A stretch of DNA of 64,000 bases from Candidatus Anammoxibacter sp. (lineage in GTDB: Bacteria > Planctomycetota > Brocadiia > Brocadiales > Anammoxibacteraceae), in contig JAIQZO010000044.1 in assembly GCA_021777055.1 (NCBI GenBank), positions 140,749 through 204,748 of the forward strand, given 5' to 3'. The translations under genes were made by a program, and so were the position numbers. Numbering within the stretch: position 1 is the stretch's first letter; every line of letters begins with the position of its first letter. The notes below the pieces were generated by a model that saw nothing but the letters and a program-made list of their open reading frames with translations, did not search any database and was not told where the DNA came from. This document shows positions 54,413 to 63,747 of this stretch, piece after piece.

Positions 54413-54747
54413 AGCGAAAAAGCTACATTAGTGTAATGGGGAAACCACACCAAAGTAAATAAAATATTCAAAATTCCGAATAAAATACACAGCTAACCAA
54501 GTTCAGAAATTTACGTTTTAGGACGCACTGATTAAAAAAGCTTCGCTTTAAGTAAATAAAAAAAAACTCTCCATAACTTGAGAAATCTGTCTCATAACAG
54601 TACCACAAAAAAGATGTTTTAATCCGCCCCATGAAAGTATGACCCGGCAAGAACCTCTTTTTAGAAAGAACTTCTCACCCTGCCGTGCATTGTTAAGGCC
54701 TGTTGTAACAGTATAGTTACAGGATATTTGATACTTGAGAATCTATC
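54413..54747. repeat. Intergenic DNA ending in a partial family C element
   Basis: 54413-54650 holds no recognised feature. 54652-54741 matches the left part of family C (CTTTTTAGAAAGAACTTCTC, CCGTGCATTGTTAAGGC, GTTACAGGATATTTGATACT), with only two heptad units kept. It is then cut by the family A element that follows. Confidence 0.55.
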
Positions 54748-55022
54748 CTATTACAGCGTCTATGTTGTATTGGCGACACCCGTGTGATCTAAACTCTTTT
54801 TGTTAACAGATAGTAACTACTCAGGTGGATAGGCTTAAGGCTGACGGTAAAGCTTAAAGGCAAAAAGGCAGTGGCTTTTGTTTTTTGCCATTAGCCTGGC
54901 AACCTAAAATGCTTTATCCTTTTACCCTCAGTCTTCAGGCTTCAGTCTATTCACCTGAGCAGTTACAACGGATAAGACTTAAGAAATCATACCCGTCATT
55001 AGAACAATGACACAGTACTAGT
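54748..55022. repeat. Family A MITE-like element, nearly complete
   Basis: The left flank ACAGCGTCTATGTTGTATTG has a degraded outer end; the right end GTACTAGT (55015-55022) is intact. The extended inverted arms are GTAACTACTCAGGTGGATAG (54808) and CTATTCACCTGAGCAGTTAC (54946), with heptad arrays and nested segments inside. It appears to have inserted into a family C copy. Confidence 0.8.
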
Positions 55023-55044
55023 GCCTTAAAATATCACATCTCAG

Positions 55045-55292
55045 ATTAGTCTTGTCCGGTTAGTCTTTTGCAGTGTAGAAACCTTACATATTTCTGGATA
55101 TTTTCAAACATCATCGTTCAAAAATTGCCTAAAATACCCAAATTACTTAAAGTGCCTAAAGTTAATAGTGTTGTTTTTAATTAATAATAAATAAATTTCT
55201 ATAATTTTAGCTCATTTTAGGCAATTTAGGCATTTTAGGCACTCAATGTTAGTAAGCATATGTGTGAAACAAATAGCTAACCGGGCAATACA
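55045..55292. repeat. Family I inverted-repeat element with TGCCTAAA arrays
   Basis: The outer ends CTTGTCCGGTTAGTCTTTTG (55047) and CAAATAGCTAACCGGGCAAT (55270) are inverted. Inside them, TGCCTAAAATACCCAAATTA, AGTGCCTAAA on the left and TTTTAGGCAATTTAGGCATT, TTAGGCACT on the right form inverted arrays of 8-10-bp units around a 70-bp AT-rich centre. Another left arm is at 35490-35590. Confidence 0.7.
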
Positions 55293-55300
55293 GACACCAA

Positions 55301-57199
55301 TTATGATTTTGCTAAGCCTTCAATCTTGGCCAAGATGCTCTCTGGGTCAAGATTTTGATAGGGAAGATGTTCCTGAAGGCCACCACAACCTGCACGACTT
55401 ACAGCCATAACATCAAACTTGGGCGTCAATCCACGCTGCAAAAGCCAGGTTCCAAAACGACTGCCCAATCCAGTCTTCATATTTTGTGCTTCCACCACTA
55501 ATATAAATGGGGATGTTCCAATTTTCTTCATGGTTGTTTCATCCACTACATTCAAGGTAGGTTTGTTAATCAAGCCTACGTCAATGCCTGCTACACGTGC
55601 ACGGTCCACAGCGTCCAATGAGCGATAGGTCATTTCACCATAAGTGACCACATACCCCGCGCTCCCTTCACGGACCACCTCATCTTGACCAGGGATGAAG
55701 GTATAATCATTTTCATAGAGTTTAGTTCCATTTTCTTTGCAGATGAAAGGTACTTTCGAGCGAGTTGAAAACAGATAACGGATCCCTTCGTCATTCCAAA
55801 TAGATTCCACAATTGATTTCATTTGCAAAGCATCTGCAGGAAAATACAACCGAGTGTTGTCCCCTTCAGGAAGCCCATTGTCTGCAAAAAAGATGTTGAT
55901 CCCATAATGGCAGGTATTATCCGCAATATCATCAATACCGGCATGGGAAAAGTGACAAAGCAGGTTAGCTTCATTCAAACGAGCCATAGTCGCTTCTGAA
56001 AGGATCATCTCCAGAAAAGCAGAAAACGTGCTGAAAATCCCCTGCTTGCCTTTGGTGAAACCAAACCCTGCGGCGGCAGAAAAGTTACCTCTTTCCTGAA
56101 TCCCCCCATTGATAAAAATGTCAGGATAATTTTGGTGAATGTTGTTGATACCTGTAGATCCTTCAAGGTCTGAATCAATGACAAATACCCTACTTTTCCG
56201 TTCTTCATCTGTCATTTTGGCCAATATATCACTAACGATCTTCCCAAATTCACCTCGGTTACTGGCCATTTCTCTGGTTGAGCCCTGAAAGACACACTTG
56301 GTTGTTTCAATAGAAATATTATTTAAATATTCAACAGCTAAGGAGTATCCCCGTTCTGTCAGATAGTCAATCGCATACTCTTTCTTAATAACATCATGCC
56401 CTTTAGTACTTCCTTCAATCCCAGGAACTCCAGGGGCCATGACACGTCGATTCACTAGTGCCACAGGTCCATCGGTATTCACAGCTTTTTGCATTCTGGA
56501 ATAAAGGGATTTGATGTTTTCAGAGTCACCTGTGTCTACAGTCAATCCATTACCATCCAGCATTTTAGAAATGTTATATCCAGCCATGTATTCTGAAGGA
56601 TGACCTGCAATGGTTACATTATTGTCATCAATGACAATTTTGACATTGAGCTTTTGTGCCACTGCCATGCGTGCAGCTTCAGCATCATTGCCTTCCATTT
56701 GAGAGCCATCAGAACCAAAAATGAAGAAGGTTTTATCAGGATTGGCTTGGACCACTCCGTTGACAAAAGGCCATAAGTGTCCCAATCGTCCAGAAGAAAA
56801 CTTGATTCCCAACTCAAGGTCTAGTTCAGGATGACCATATAGCCCTTGGTGGGCTGCACGATAGTGCAGTAATTTTTCAAAAGGAATCACTCCATTAAAG
56901 CAAGACATGGCATATTGAATCGCAACCCGATGCCCAGCCTCGTCAAAATATGCAGGATAGATCCGGTCACATCCTTTCATAAAACTATCAGCAATCAAAA
57001 CTTCAGGGACGATATCATAAGCTCCTCCAGTATGCCCTCCAAGACCTTTGGCACCTGCAACAGCGGTAAAAAAGATAATGGTATCCCTGACAATTTGGAT
57101 GTTGGTGCCAAGTTGTGAAAGTTGCTCATCGGTCAAGTGTTCCTGGGCAGGATCAATACTCAATGCTTGATAACCAGAAACGTCTATGGGAAAATTCAT
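55301..57199 (-). CDS. tkt: Transketolase (thiamine diphosphate-dependent)
   Basis: The frame is open from 57298, but the ATG at 57199 has AAAGGAG at about ten bases and begins MNFPIDVSGYQALSIDPAQE (632 residues). TPP site: FIFGSDGSQMEGNDAEAARM, then IVIDDNNVTIAG. The N-domain has GAKGLGGHTGGAYDIVPEVL, the middle domain SDLEGSTGINNIHQNYP and GGIQERGNFSAAAGFG (catalytic E), and the C-domain VTYGEMTYRSLDAVD. It moves two-carbon units in the pentose phosphate pathway. The middle part diverges from E. coli TktA, so a related ketolase role is possible. GC is visibly higher than in the flanking genes, a possible sign of transfer. Confidence 0.85.
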   Translation of the reverse strand: MNFPIDVSGYQALSIDPAQEHLTDEQLSQLGTNIQIVRDTIIFFTAVAGAKGLGGHTGGAYDIVPEVLIADSFMKGCDRIYPAYFDEAGHRVAIQYAMSCFNGVIPFEKLLHYRAAHQGLYGHPELDLELGIKFSSGRLGHLWPFVNGVVQANPDKTFFIFGSDGSQMEGNDAEAARMAVAQKLNVKIVIDDNNVTIAGHPSEYMAGYNISKMLDGNGLTVDTGDSENIKSLYSRMQKAVNTDGPVALVNRRVMAPGVPGIEGSTKGHDVIKKEYAIDYLTERGYSLAVEYLNNISIETTKCVFQGSTREMASNRGEFGKIVSDILAKMTDEERKSRVFVIDSDLEGSTGINNIHQNYPDIFINGGIQERGNFSAAAGFGFTKGKQGIFSTFSAFLEMILSEATMARLNEANLLCHFSHAGIDDIADNTCHYGINIFFADNGLPEGDNTRLYFPADALQMKSIVESIWNDEGIRYLFSTRSKVPFICKENGTKLYENDYTFIPGQDEVVREGSAGYVVTYGEMTYRSLDAVDRARVAGIDVGLINKPTLNVVDETTMKKIGTSPFILVVEAQNMKTGLGSRFGTWLLQRGLTPKFDVMAVSRAGCGGLQEHLPYQNLDPESILAKIEGLAKS

Positions 57200-57309
57200 G
57201 GGATGTATCTCCTTTAAAGTAAATTTGTGCCTCAGTTCATAGCGTATAAAATCGCATGGAGGATTCTGGAATATCCTATGTTTTACCAATAATGACAAAA
57301 CAGGTCTAC

Positions 57310-59145
57310 CTAATGCGCCCCCCCAATCGTCTCCTTGATATCTTGTTTGTCAACAGTTAATACCTGGATTCGATCGTTTCCCGGATCAGTGACATAAATG
57401 TTTCCCATATCGTTAATCGTTATTCCGGTGGGACTATGAAACTGTTTATTACCTGTACCTTTTGCACCAAATTTGGATAAAAACGTCCCATTGGAATCAA
57501 ATTTTTGAAAATTATAGTTCCATGGATCAACAACATATATATTTCCAGAAATATCTGCAGTTATGTCCATTGGATAAAGAAACTGGCCATCACCTGATCC
57601 AACTGTACCAAATTTCAACAAAAATTTGCCTTTAGAATCAAATTTTTGAATACGTTTATTTCTTGTATCAGAGACGTATATGTTTCCCGTAACGTCCACT
57701 ACTAAACTTTTCGGGTTGTAAAATTGACCATTACCTGATCCATCTGTACCAAATTTCAACAAGAATTTACCTTTAGAATCAAACTTCAGTATACGCCCAT
57801 TTTTGGTATCACACACATAGATGTTTTCGAAACTATCCACTGCAATGCCGCCTACAGCTCTAAATTTAACATTAAAATTGCACCTTGTTGGAAATTCTAA
57901 TAACAAATTACCCTGGGAATCAAACTTCTGTACAAATCCACCTAAGGTTCGTACGTTTCCAAAGATATAAATATTTTCAGCGTTGTCCACGGCTAAATCA
58001 GTTGTACTTGCAAAACCATCCCCAATTTTCATTAAGAAATTACCTTTAGAATCAAATTTCAGAGGATGATGAGTGCGGTCATCAACAACATATATGTTGC
58101 CGGATTTGTCTACAGCTATCCTGCCAGGCTTATCAAAAATACCATTGTCAGAAAAACTTTCGCCGGTTTTCATTAGGAAGTTTCCATCTGTATCAAATTT
58201 CTGTATCCTGTTGTTTCCTTTATCCGCAACATAAATGTTATCAAGCTCATCTATTGTTATTCCGTTTGGTCTGACAAAGAACCCATTAGCTAAACCATAT
58301 GAACCAATTCGTGTCAGGAAATTACCGTTGGGATCAAATTTCATTATATTAGAATACCAGGAATCTGTAACATAGATATTCCCTATGCTGTCAACTGCAA
58401 TGGCTTCAAACCACTCATTATCAAAATTATAGTTAAAATGCTTTAAAAACTTACCATTGGGATCAAACTTATTAATGAAAGTACCAGAACAAGTACCAAC
58501 TATATAGATATTTCCTTTACTGTCCTGTGTTATGCTCCTTGGACAGAAAATCGGATAATCGCCATCACTATCAGTGCTAAAATCTAACAAAAAATTCCCA
58601 TTAGAATCAAATTTATGAATACGATTTTTCCCATCATCATAGACATAGATGTCACCTGAACTACATACTATTATGTCACGTATACGATTAAACTGACCAT
58701 TGGCAGGACCTCCGGAACCAAACATTAACAAAAAGTTACCGCTGGGATCAAACTTTTGTATGAAGTTAGTCTTTCCATCTGCCACGTATAAATTTCCTGC
58801 ACTATCCACTGCCATGCCAGGGATTGATGATTCACCTGTATTTTCAATCCTGATATTATAAATTTCTGTTCCTGACGGGCTTAACTTAGCAATTTTACTT
58901 TGAAAAGAACCTACAAGTTCTGTTACATAAATATTCCCTTTATTGTCAAGTGCAATCTTACCCGGTTGTTTTAACGACAATGGATGTTTATTATCTGGAA
59001 AGCTAAATAGTAACGAATACTGGGCATGAACCAATCTGTAATTATTAGTAGATATTATTAATGTCGTTAGAATAATAAATACGATGATGACCGTAACACC
59101 TTGAAACGCAAAAAACACTTTTCCCATACTTTTTTCCTTTTTCAT
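57310..59145 (-). CDS. NHL-repeat beta-propeller protein with N-terminal membrane anchor
   Basis: The 611-residue protein has one hydrophobic N-terminal segment (VTVIIVFIILTTLIISTNNY), an anchor or uncleaved signal, so the rest is outside the cytoplasmic membrane. It is followed by about a dozen repeats of roughly 47 residues, each of the form D..GNIYV.D....RIQKFD..G.FL.KFG. Two six-bladed propellers can be built from them. Such domains bind proteins, sugars or peptides; no catalytic residues are evident. The gene lies 110 bases upstream of the transketolase on the same strand. Function unknown. Confidence 0.85.
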   Translation of the reverse strand: MKKEKSMGKVFFAFQGVTVIIVFIILTTLIISTNNYRLVHAQYSLLFSFPDNKHPLSLKQPGKIALDNKGNIYVTELVGSFQSKIAKLSPSGTEIYNIRIENTGESSIPGMAVDSAGNLYVADGKTNFIQKFDPSGNFLLMFGSGGPANGQFNRIRDIIVCSSGDIYVYDDGKNRIHKFDSNGNFLLDFSTDSDGDYPIFCPRSITQDSKGNIYIVGTCSGTFINKFDPNGKFLKHFNYNFDNEWFEAIAVDSIGNIYVTDSWYSNIMKFDPNGNFLTRIGSYGLANGFFVRPNGITIDELDNIYVADKGNNRIQKFDTDGNFLMKTGESFSDNGIFDKPGRIAVDKSGNIYVVDDRTHHPLKFDSKGNFLMKIGDGFASTTDLAVDNAENIYIFGNVRTLGGFVQKFDSQGNLLLEFPTRCNFNVKFRAVGGIAVDSFENIYVCDTKNGRILKFDSKGKFLLKFGTDGSGNGQFYNPKSLVVDVTGNIYVSDTRNKRIQKFDSKGKFLLKFGTVGSGDGQFLYPMDITADISGNIYVVDPWNYNFQKFDSNGTFLSKFGAKGTGNKQFHSPTGITINDMGNIYVTDPGNDRIQVLTVDKQDIKETIGGAH

Positions 59146-59658
59146 CTATCTCATTTACCGTTTTTATTATAGAAACAGAGATTACAAATTAATAATTGCG
59201 TCATAATTATATTTTGCACTAGTTCAATCTTCAAGATTGAACTGAAAAATTTCTGAAACTATAATAAGCACACTTATAAATATTAATTAATGATTGTGCT
59301 TATTTCAATTAGATCCAAGAGTCTCCCATTGAAGCCCAAAGTTGATTAACGTTGATAGCAGAATGCAGTAAAAAACAGCAACTATGTTGTCACAAGAGTG
59401 AAAAAGGACTAACCCATTCTTTACTTTGATGATTTATCATTCAACAAAACCGATTCTGTTAATGCTGAAGTAATCTCAGATAGATTAGGAGGATTTCAAA
59501 TAGCAGATATACCGTACGAATCATAAAGTATATAGAACCGGAAACGACAAGACAAATGGTATTTTACACTACTCTTGACAAAAATGTTAGACCCCTTGGT
59601 TATCAGTTATTTATATCTTATCATAGAGAAAGTTGTTATTCCTTAATCTTTATTTAAT
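59146..59658. other. Intergenic DNA with possible gene debris
   Basis: A hairpin AGTTCAATCTTCAAGATTGA is at 59221. From 59433 the + strand reads FDDLSFNKTDSVNAEVISDR then LGGFQIADIPYES and a stop, and from 59530 KYIEPETTRQMVFYTTLDKN. These look protein-like but lack starts, and I do not recognise them. Confidence 0.3.
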
Positions 59659-59915
59659 TTGCGGCTACGGCGAACTAGAATCTCCAAAAAGAAGCGTCTC
59701 CTATCACAAACGAATATCTCTACCCGTACATCATCAAGGCTAAAGCCTTGATTCGAGTAGAAAAGAAACAACTATCTGAATCTTAAAATAAAAATTCCTA
59801 TATTTTTAAATTAGCTCCTACGGCGAACTAAAGTCTCCAACGAGGTACGTCTCCTATCGCAAACAAACATATCTACCCGTACATCATCAAGGCTAAAGCC
59901 TTGAGTTACGAAATG
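59659..59915 (+). repeat. Direct repeat of about 100 bp, two copies
   Basis: 59659-59757 and 59817-59915 share GGCTACGGCGAACTA/CCTACGGCGAACTA, CGTCTCCTATC, and TCTACCCGTACATCATCAAG GCTAAAGCCTTGA. The shared end contains a CAAGGCTAAAGCCTTG hairpin. Between them lies a copy of the dispersed AAATTCCTATATTTTTAAAT motif. Confidence 0.65.
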
Positions 59916-60003
59916 TAGCTCATACCTTTAGGTTTGAGTCAATACTTAACAGTAATAACGAAAACCATTTCAATTATCTGCGATACACAATATTTTGTAA
60001 ATA

Positions 60004-60085
60004 GTAGGTTGGGTTAAGCGGTAGCGAAACCCAACAATTATTCGTCACGCTCTGTTGGGTTTCGCTACCGCTTAACCCAACCTAC
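60004..60085. repeat. Perfect 32-bp inverted repeat hairpin
   Basis: GTAGGTTGGGTTAAGCGGTA GCGAAACCCAAC at 60004-60035 and its exact complement at 60054-60085, separated by 18 bases. This is a form of a GTAGGTTGGGTT...AACCCAAC repeat common in many bacterial genomes. A partial relative is at 63697-63728. Confidence 0.85.
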
Positions 60086-60223
60086 ACCTTAACTCATAGG
60101 AAATACAGTCGTTATACCGTAACACTATCAGAAGAAATGTATTCGGCCCAAAATGAAAATTCCTATACTATTAAATTAACGACTACGGCGGACTCTAATC
60201 ACTGAATTACACAGAATATTTTT

Positions 60224-60314
60224 ATGTAGGGTGCATATTATGCACCGAAATGCGACAGAAACACCGTTGATCTCACAAAATATAGTATGTCGGTGCGTGA
60301 TACGCACCCTACAT
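60224..60314. repeat. Inverted repeat of the GTAGGGTGC type
   Basis: ATGTAGGGTGCATATTATGC ACCGA (60224-60248) and the inverted TCGGTGCGTGATACGCACCC TACAT (60290-60314). It is followed by AATGAAAATCCCTATACTAT (60364), a dispersed motif also at 37706. Confidence 0.75.
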
Positions 60315-60484
60315 ATTTCAAACATTATTAATAATTTCCAACTATTTACAGCAGAACGAATTAAAATGAAAATCCCTATACTATCAAGTTAATACCAAAT
60401 TTATCATCTTAACCTTTATTTCCGTATTGAAACTAATCTAGATAGGCACTCTATTTTCGTATTACACCTGTGGTATCAAAACTG

Positions 60485-63145
60485 CTACCTTAATATGAAA
60501 ACGGCAATCAAAAGGATGCTAAATATTGCATTTATAAGATATACCGGCCAGAACTCCTTATGACTATTTTTTTGTGATACTTTTCTTACAACCCTTTTTC
60601 CAAAATAAATAGAAACCGTTGTGCCGATCATGATGAGTATTACCTGCAAAAGCTTTACGCTCCATGTTGATTCCTGGTGCGATAGAATATTCAGTGTATA
60701 CCCCCCTATTTGTAGATTAACCAGCGGCACTATTTGGCCAAAACCGTTAATAAACGTAATAACTTGGTTTGCTATTTCTCCTGCAAATGCGAGTGGTATA
60801 AATGAGCACGCAAACCGGACAAACATTTCCATGGATTCTGCCTGCTTGCCTGCTTTAATAAGTGTACTTCCAAACCAGATCAGCCCAGTACTGAGACCAT
60901 AAAAGAGTAGATAGAAGAAGATATATTTTATGACTTCATTATTTATTCCCAGACTAATATTATTAATAATAAATAATTTTGTGAAATTCATGGAAAGCAC
61001 ACCGGCAATAAGAAGGGGAATAAAAAAGGTTATGGCCAGATTAGTCCCTTTTCGATATGAATCAATGCCATAGTCACGAAAGAGTTCTGCAGCTGGAAAC
61101 CTTAGGTTCAGGCGTACGGACCGATGTTTACAGTTTTTAATACACTGACCACACATAAGACAATTTTCATTGGTGTACATATTGAAAACCCCTAAATACA
61201 TGGGGCACCCTTTACTATCTTCTGTCCCATTATAACAGGTGGGTGTTCGGCATTCTGAATTACAAACACTGGTATTTGCTCTAACTTCAAAAATGGACAG
61301 TTTGGAATATACACCATTCATTTGACCAAGGGGGCAGAGATATCTGCACCATACGGCACGATCATAAAGAAAACTGAATATCATGGCAAATCCAAGAATA
61401 GAGAGAAAAAGACCGGCCGTAACCAAAGGTTCGTACGGCATATCTACGATATGTTCAACACTCAGAATAACGGCAAATCCAAAAACAGCAATATATGGCC
61501 CTTTTTTCTTGATGAAATTGGGCAGTTTCAGTTTAATACCGATCTTTTCCTGGATTTTTTCCGCTATTGTCCTCATGGGACACAACCCGCAAAAGAGGCG
61601 TGATGCAAAGATTACACCGATTAGCATCATAGGCCAACTAACCGCCCATATCAATAAAACAGCATTTTTCTCATATCCATAAAAGCCAAACAATAGAAGC
61701 AATATCATCAAAGAGAAAACCACGGCAATTATATATCTAATGGGGTTAGGAAAAAACCTGCTTTCAATGAATTTCCTAACAGGATCAAACCTCAAGAGGT
61801 TAAGTCCTCGCGCTTTTTCAGTTACTATCGGACCTATAAATATGTCCGAAGCCTTAATCTTATCTCCATCGGCCATGCTTATCGCTCTGCGTATTACCCC
61901 TTTTAACTGGTCCATATTGTTGGGCCAGTCATATCCCAAGAGCAGGTTCATGGCTTCCTTTGCAATTCCGGTTATATTTTTGCACTCAAGTTTACTGAAC
62001 TCCTCAATAAAATGGTCAACAAGGTCATGGATATCTTTCTGACGTTCCCTTAGTGGCAACAATAACATGGATTGACGTGTTAATAAGTTATATAACTCTT
62101 TATCAAATAGGCCATCATTAACAAGTTCATCTATATTGGCTTCACAGGTTAATATCAGCTTGGTATTCGACTTTATCTGCTCGTCACTTCCCAGACGTGA
62201 AAAAAAGCCGGTCTTAAGATAAGCTAATAGCCTTTTCTGGACCTCAACAGTAAGCTTTTCAACGTTATCAATCACAATAGTACCACCTTCAGCAACTTCT
62301 ATATAACCCAGTCTCCTTGTTTTGGCAAAAGGCAATGCGCCTTGCAGGTGGCCAAAAAGGGTACTCTCCTGTGAAAGTGAAAGCAGGACTTCGTTCGACT
62401 TATTATCATCTCCCCCTTCAGGTGTTGATATCTGCCTTATTGCGGAACAATCAACAGTGAGGTACCTTTCCCCTCTCCGCTTACTGTTTTCAAATATAAA
62501 TTGTGCTCGTGCAAGTTTACCTGTTCCTTTCTCGCCGATCAGTAAAGTAGGAAGATTGTTTTCCGCCGCTTTTAAGGAAAATTCTTTGAGTTGAATAATA
62601 TGTTTTGAACGACCAACTAGCTTGATTGGTTCACAGGTACTACTCTCTACCCAAAACTGTCTTAACTCATGCTTCTTGTTTGATTGCTCAATAGCCCTTT
62701 CATTATCTGTCTTTAAGCGGTGTCCCAATATATTGATAAAGGTCTTTGTCAGAAACGGATCATTCTCCATCACGGAGTCAAAATCGTTCTTTCTTATAAC
62801 TAATATCTTAGAATCTATTACTATCTTTGAAGATGCAGCCCTTGGCTTACCGGTGATAAAACCGATCTCCCCGAAGCTGTCCATTGCATTGAGTTTTAGC
62901 AAGGTGACTTCAACCTTTTCTTCATTTGTTACAAATATTTCAACCTCTCCGGATAAAATGATGTAAAAAGCGTCACCTATATCATTTTCTCTAAATACAA
63001 CGTAGCCAGGTTTAAGCTCTTTTAGATTTACAACTGTGGCTATTTTTTGCAAATGTTCCGTATCCAGGAGAGAGAATTCCGGAATATTTCTGAGTATGGC
63101 AATTATATCTATGCTGTCTTTATCTTCTATTTCAGGATCAAACAT
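60485..63145 (-). CDS. cNMP-binding / sigma-54-type AAA+ / NapH-like membrane iron-sulfur fusion
   Basis: The 886-residue protein has three parts. Residues about 15-150 are a cyclic-nucleotide-binding domain with a good phosphate cassette (FGEIGFITGKPRAAS). Residues about 175-430 are an AAA+ domain of the sigma-54 activator type: Walker A GEKGTGKL, Walker B GGTIVIDNVEKL (the catalytic E replaced by N) and GALPFA where GAFTGA is expected. Residues about 460-886 are membrane spans with RLFCGLCPMRTIAEK, WCRYLCPLGQMNGVY, cysteine pairs CNSECRTPTC, a ferredoxin-like CLMCGQCIKNCKH, and four or more C-terminal spans. There is no DNA-binding helix-turn-helix. It is probably a membrane redox sensor or an electron-transfer protein under nucleotide control, not a classical activator. 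Confidence 0.85.
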   Translation of the reverse strand: MFDPEIEDKDSIDIIAILRNIPEFSLLDTEHLQKIATVVNLKELKPGYVVFRENDIGDAFYIILSGEVEIFVTNEEKVEVTLLKLNAMDSFGEIGFITGKPRAASSKIVIDSKILVIRKNDFDSVMENDPFLTKTFINILGHRLKTDNERAIEQSNKKHELRQFWVESSTCEPIKLVGRSKHIIQLKEFSLKAAENNLPTLLIGEKGTGKLARAQFIFENSKRRGERYLTVDCSAIRQISTPEGGDDNKSNEVLLSLSQESTLFGHLQGALPFAKTRRLGYIEVAEGGTIVIDNVEKLTVEVQKRLLAYLKTGFFSRLGSDEQIKSNTKLILTCEANIDELVNDGLFDKELYNLLTRQSMLLLPLRERQKDIHDLVDHFIEEFSKLECKNITGIAKEAMNLLLGYDWPNNMDQLKGVIRRAISMADGDKIKASDIFIGPIVTEKARGLNLLRFDPVRKFIESRFFPNPIRYIIAVVFSLMILLLLFGFYGYEKNAVLLIWAVSWPMMLIGVIFASRLFCGLCPMRTIAEKIQEKIGIKLKLPNFIKKKGPYIAVFGFAVILSVEHIVDMPYEPLVTAGLFLSILGFAMIFSFLYDRAVWCRYLCPLGQMNGVYSKLSIFEVRANTSVCNSECRTPTCYNGTEDSKGCPMYLGVFNMYTNENCLMCGQCIKNCKHRSVRLNLRFPAAELFRDYGIDSYRKGTNLAITFFIPLLIAGVLSMNFTKLFIINNISLGINNEVIKYIFFYLLFYGLSTGLIWFGSTLIKAGKQAESMEMFVRFACSFIPLAFAGEIANQVITFINGFGQIVPLVNLQIGGYTLNILSHQESTWSVKLLQVILIMIGTTVSIYFGKRVVRKVSQKNSHKEFWPVYLINAIFSILLIAVFILR

Positions 63146-63276
63146 TTTAGTTTAGATACTTTAATTTTATTTTAAAATAGTTATGTCGTTTCAGTGTATA
63201 CATACACTCAGCCTTTTTGCTAATCCATTAGGACTTATAATTTGTAACAATTCAGGTTACATAAGTCCGTAACAAG
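63146..63276. other. Upstream region of the fusion gene
   Basis: AT-rich DNA. No clear ribosome binding site precedes the - strand ATG at 63145 and no promoter could be supported. Confidence 0.3.
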
Positions 63277-63506
63277 AAGTTTGTTAACAGATAGTAACTT
63301 ACTCAGGTAGATAGGCTGAAGACTGAAGGTAAAGCTTAAAGGCAAAAAGGCGGTGGCTTTTGCTTTTTACCATTAGAGCCTGGCAACCTAAAATGCTTTA
63401 TGCTTTTACCTTCAGTCTTCAGCCTTCAGTCTATCTACCTGAGTAGTTACAACGGATAAGACTTAAGAAATCATACCCGTCATTAGAACGAGAACGCCGT
63501 ACTAGT
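63277..63506. repeat. Family A MITE-like element, right end complete
   Basis: GTTAACAGATAGTAACTTAC and TCAGGTAGATAGGCTGAAGA lead into nested inverted segments, then CTTCAGTCTTCAGCCTTCAG, TCTATCTACCTGAGTAGTTA, CGTCATTAGAACGAGAACGC and the end GTACTAGT (63499-63506). The arm change GGTAGATAG / CTATCTACC is compensatory compared with GGTGGATAG / CTATTCACC elsewhere. Confidence 0.8.
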
Positions 63507-63747
63507 GCAATGCTTTATCCTGAATTCTAATTAATAGACACTAAATTGTTACTATAGTTTAACCATTTTTTGTCAGCTCTTCCACTTTCAATTAAACAAA
63601 TTCAAGAACTTGATAGAATAGTAATTTTCATTTTGGGCTAAAAACATTTTTTTAGAACCAAGATGTAACCATTGTATTTGTTATGAGTTAAAATGTAGGA
63701 TGGGTAGAGCTATAGCGAAACCCATCAAAAAATCTATATCCATAATC

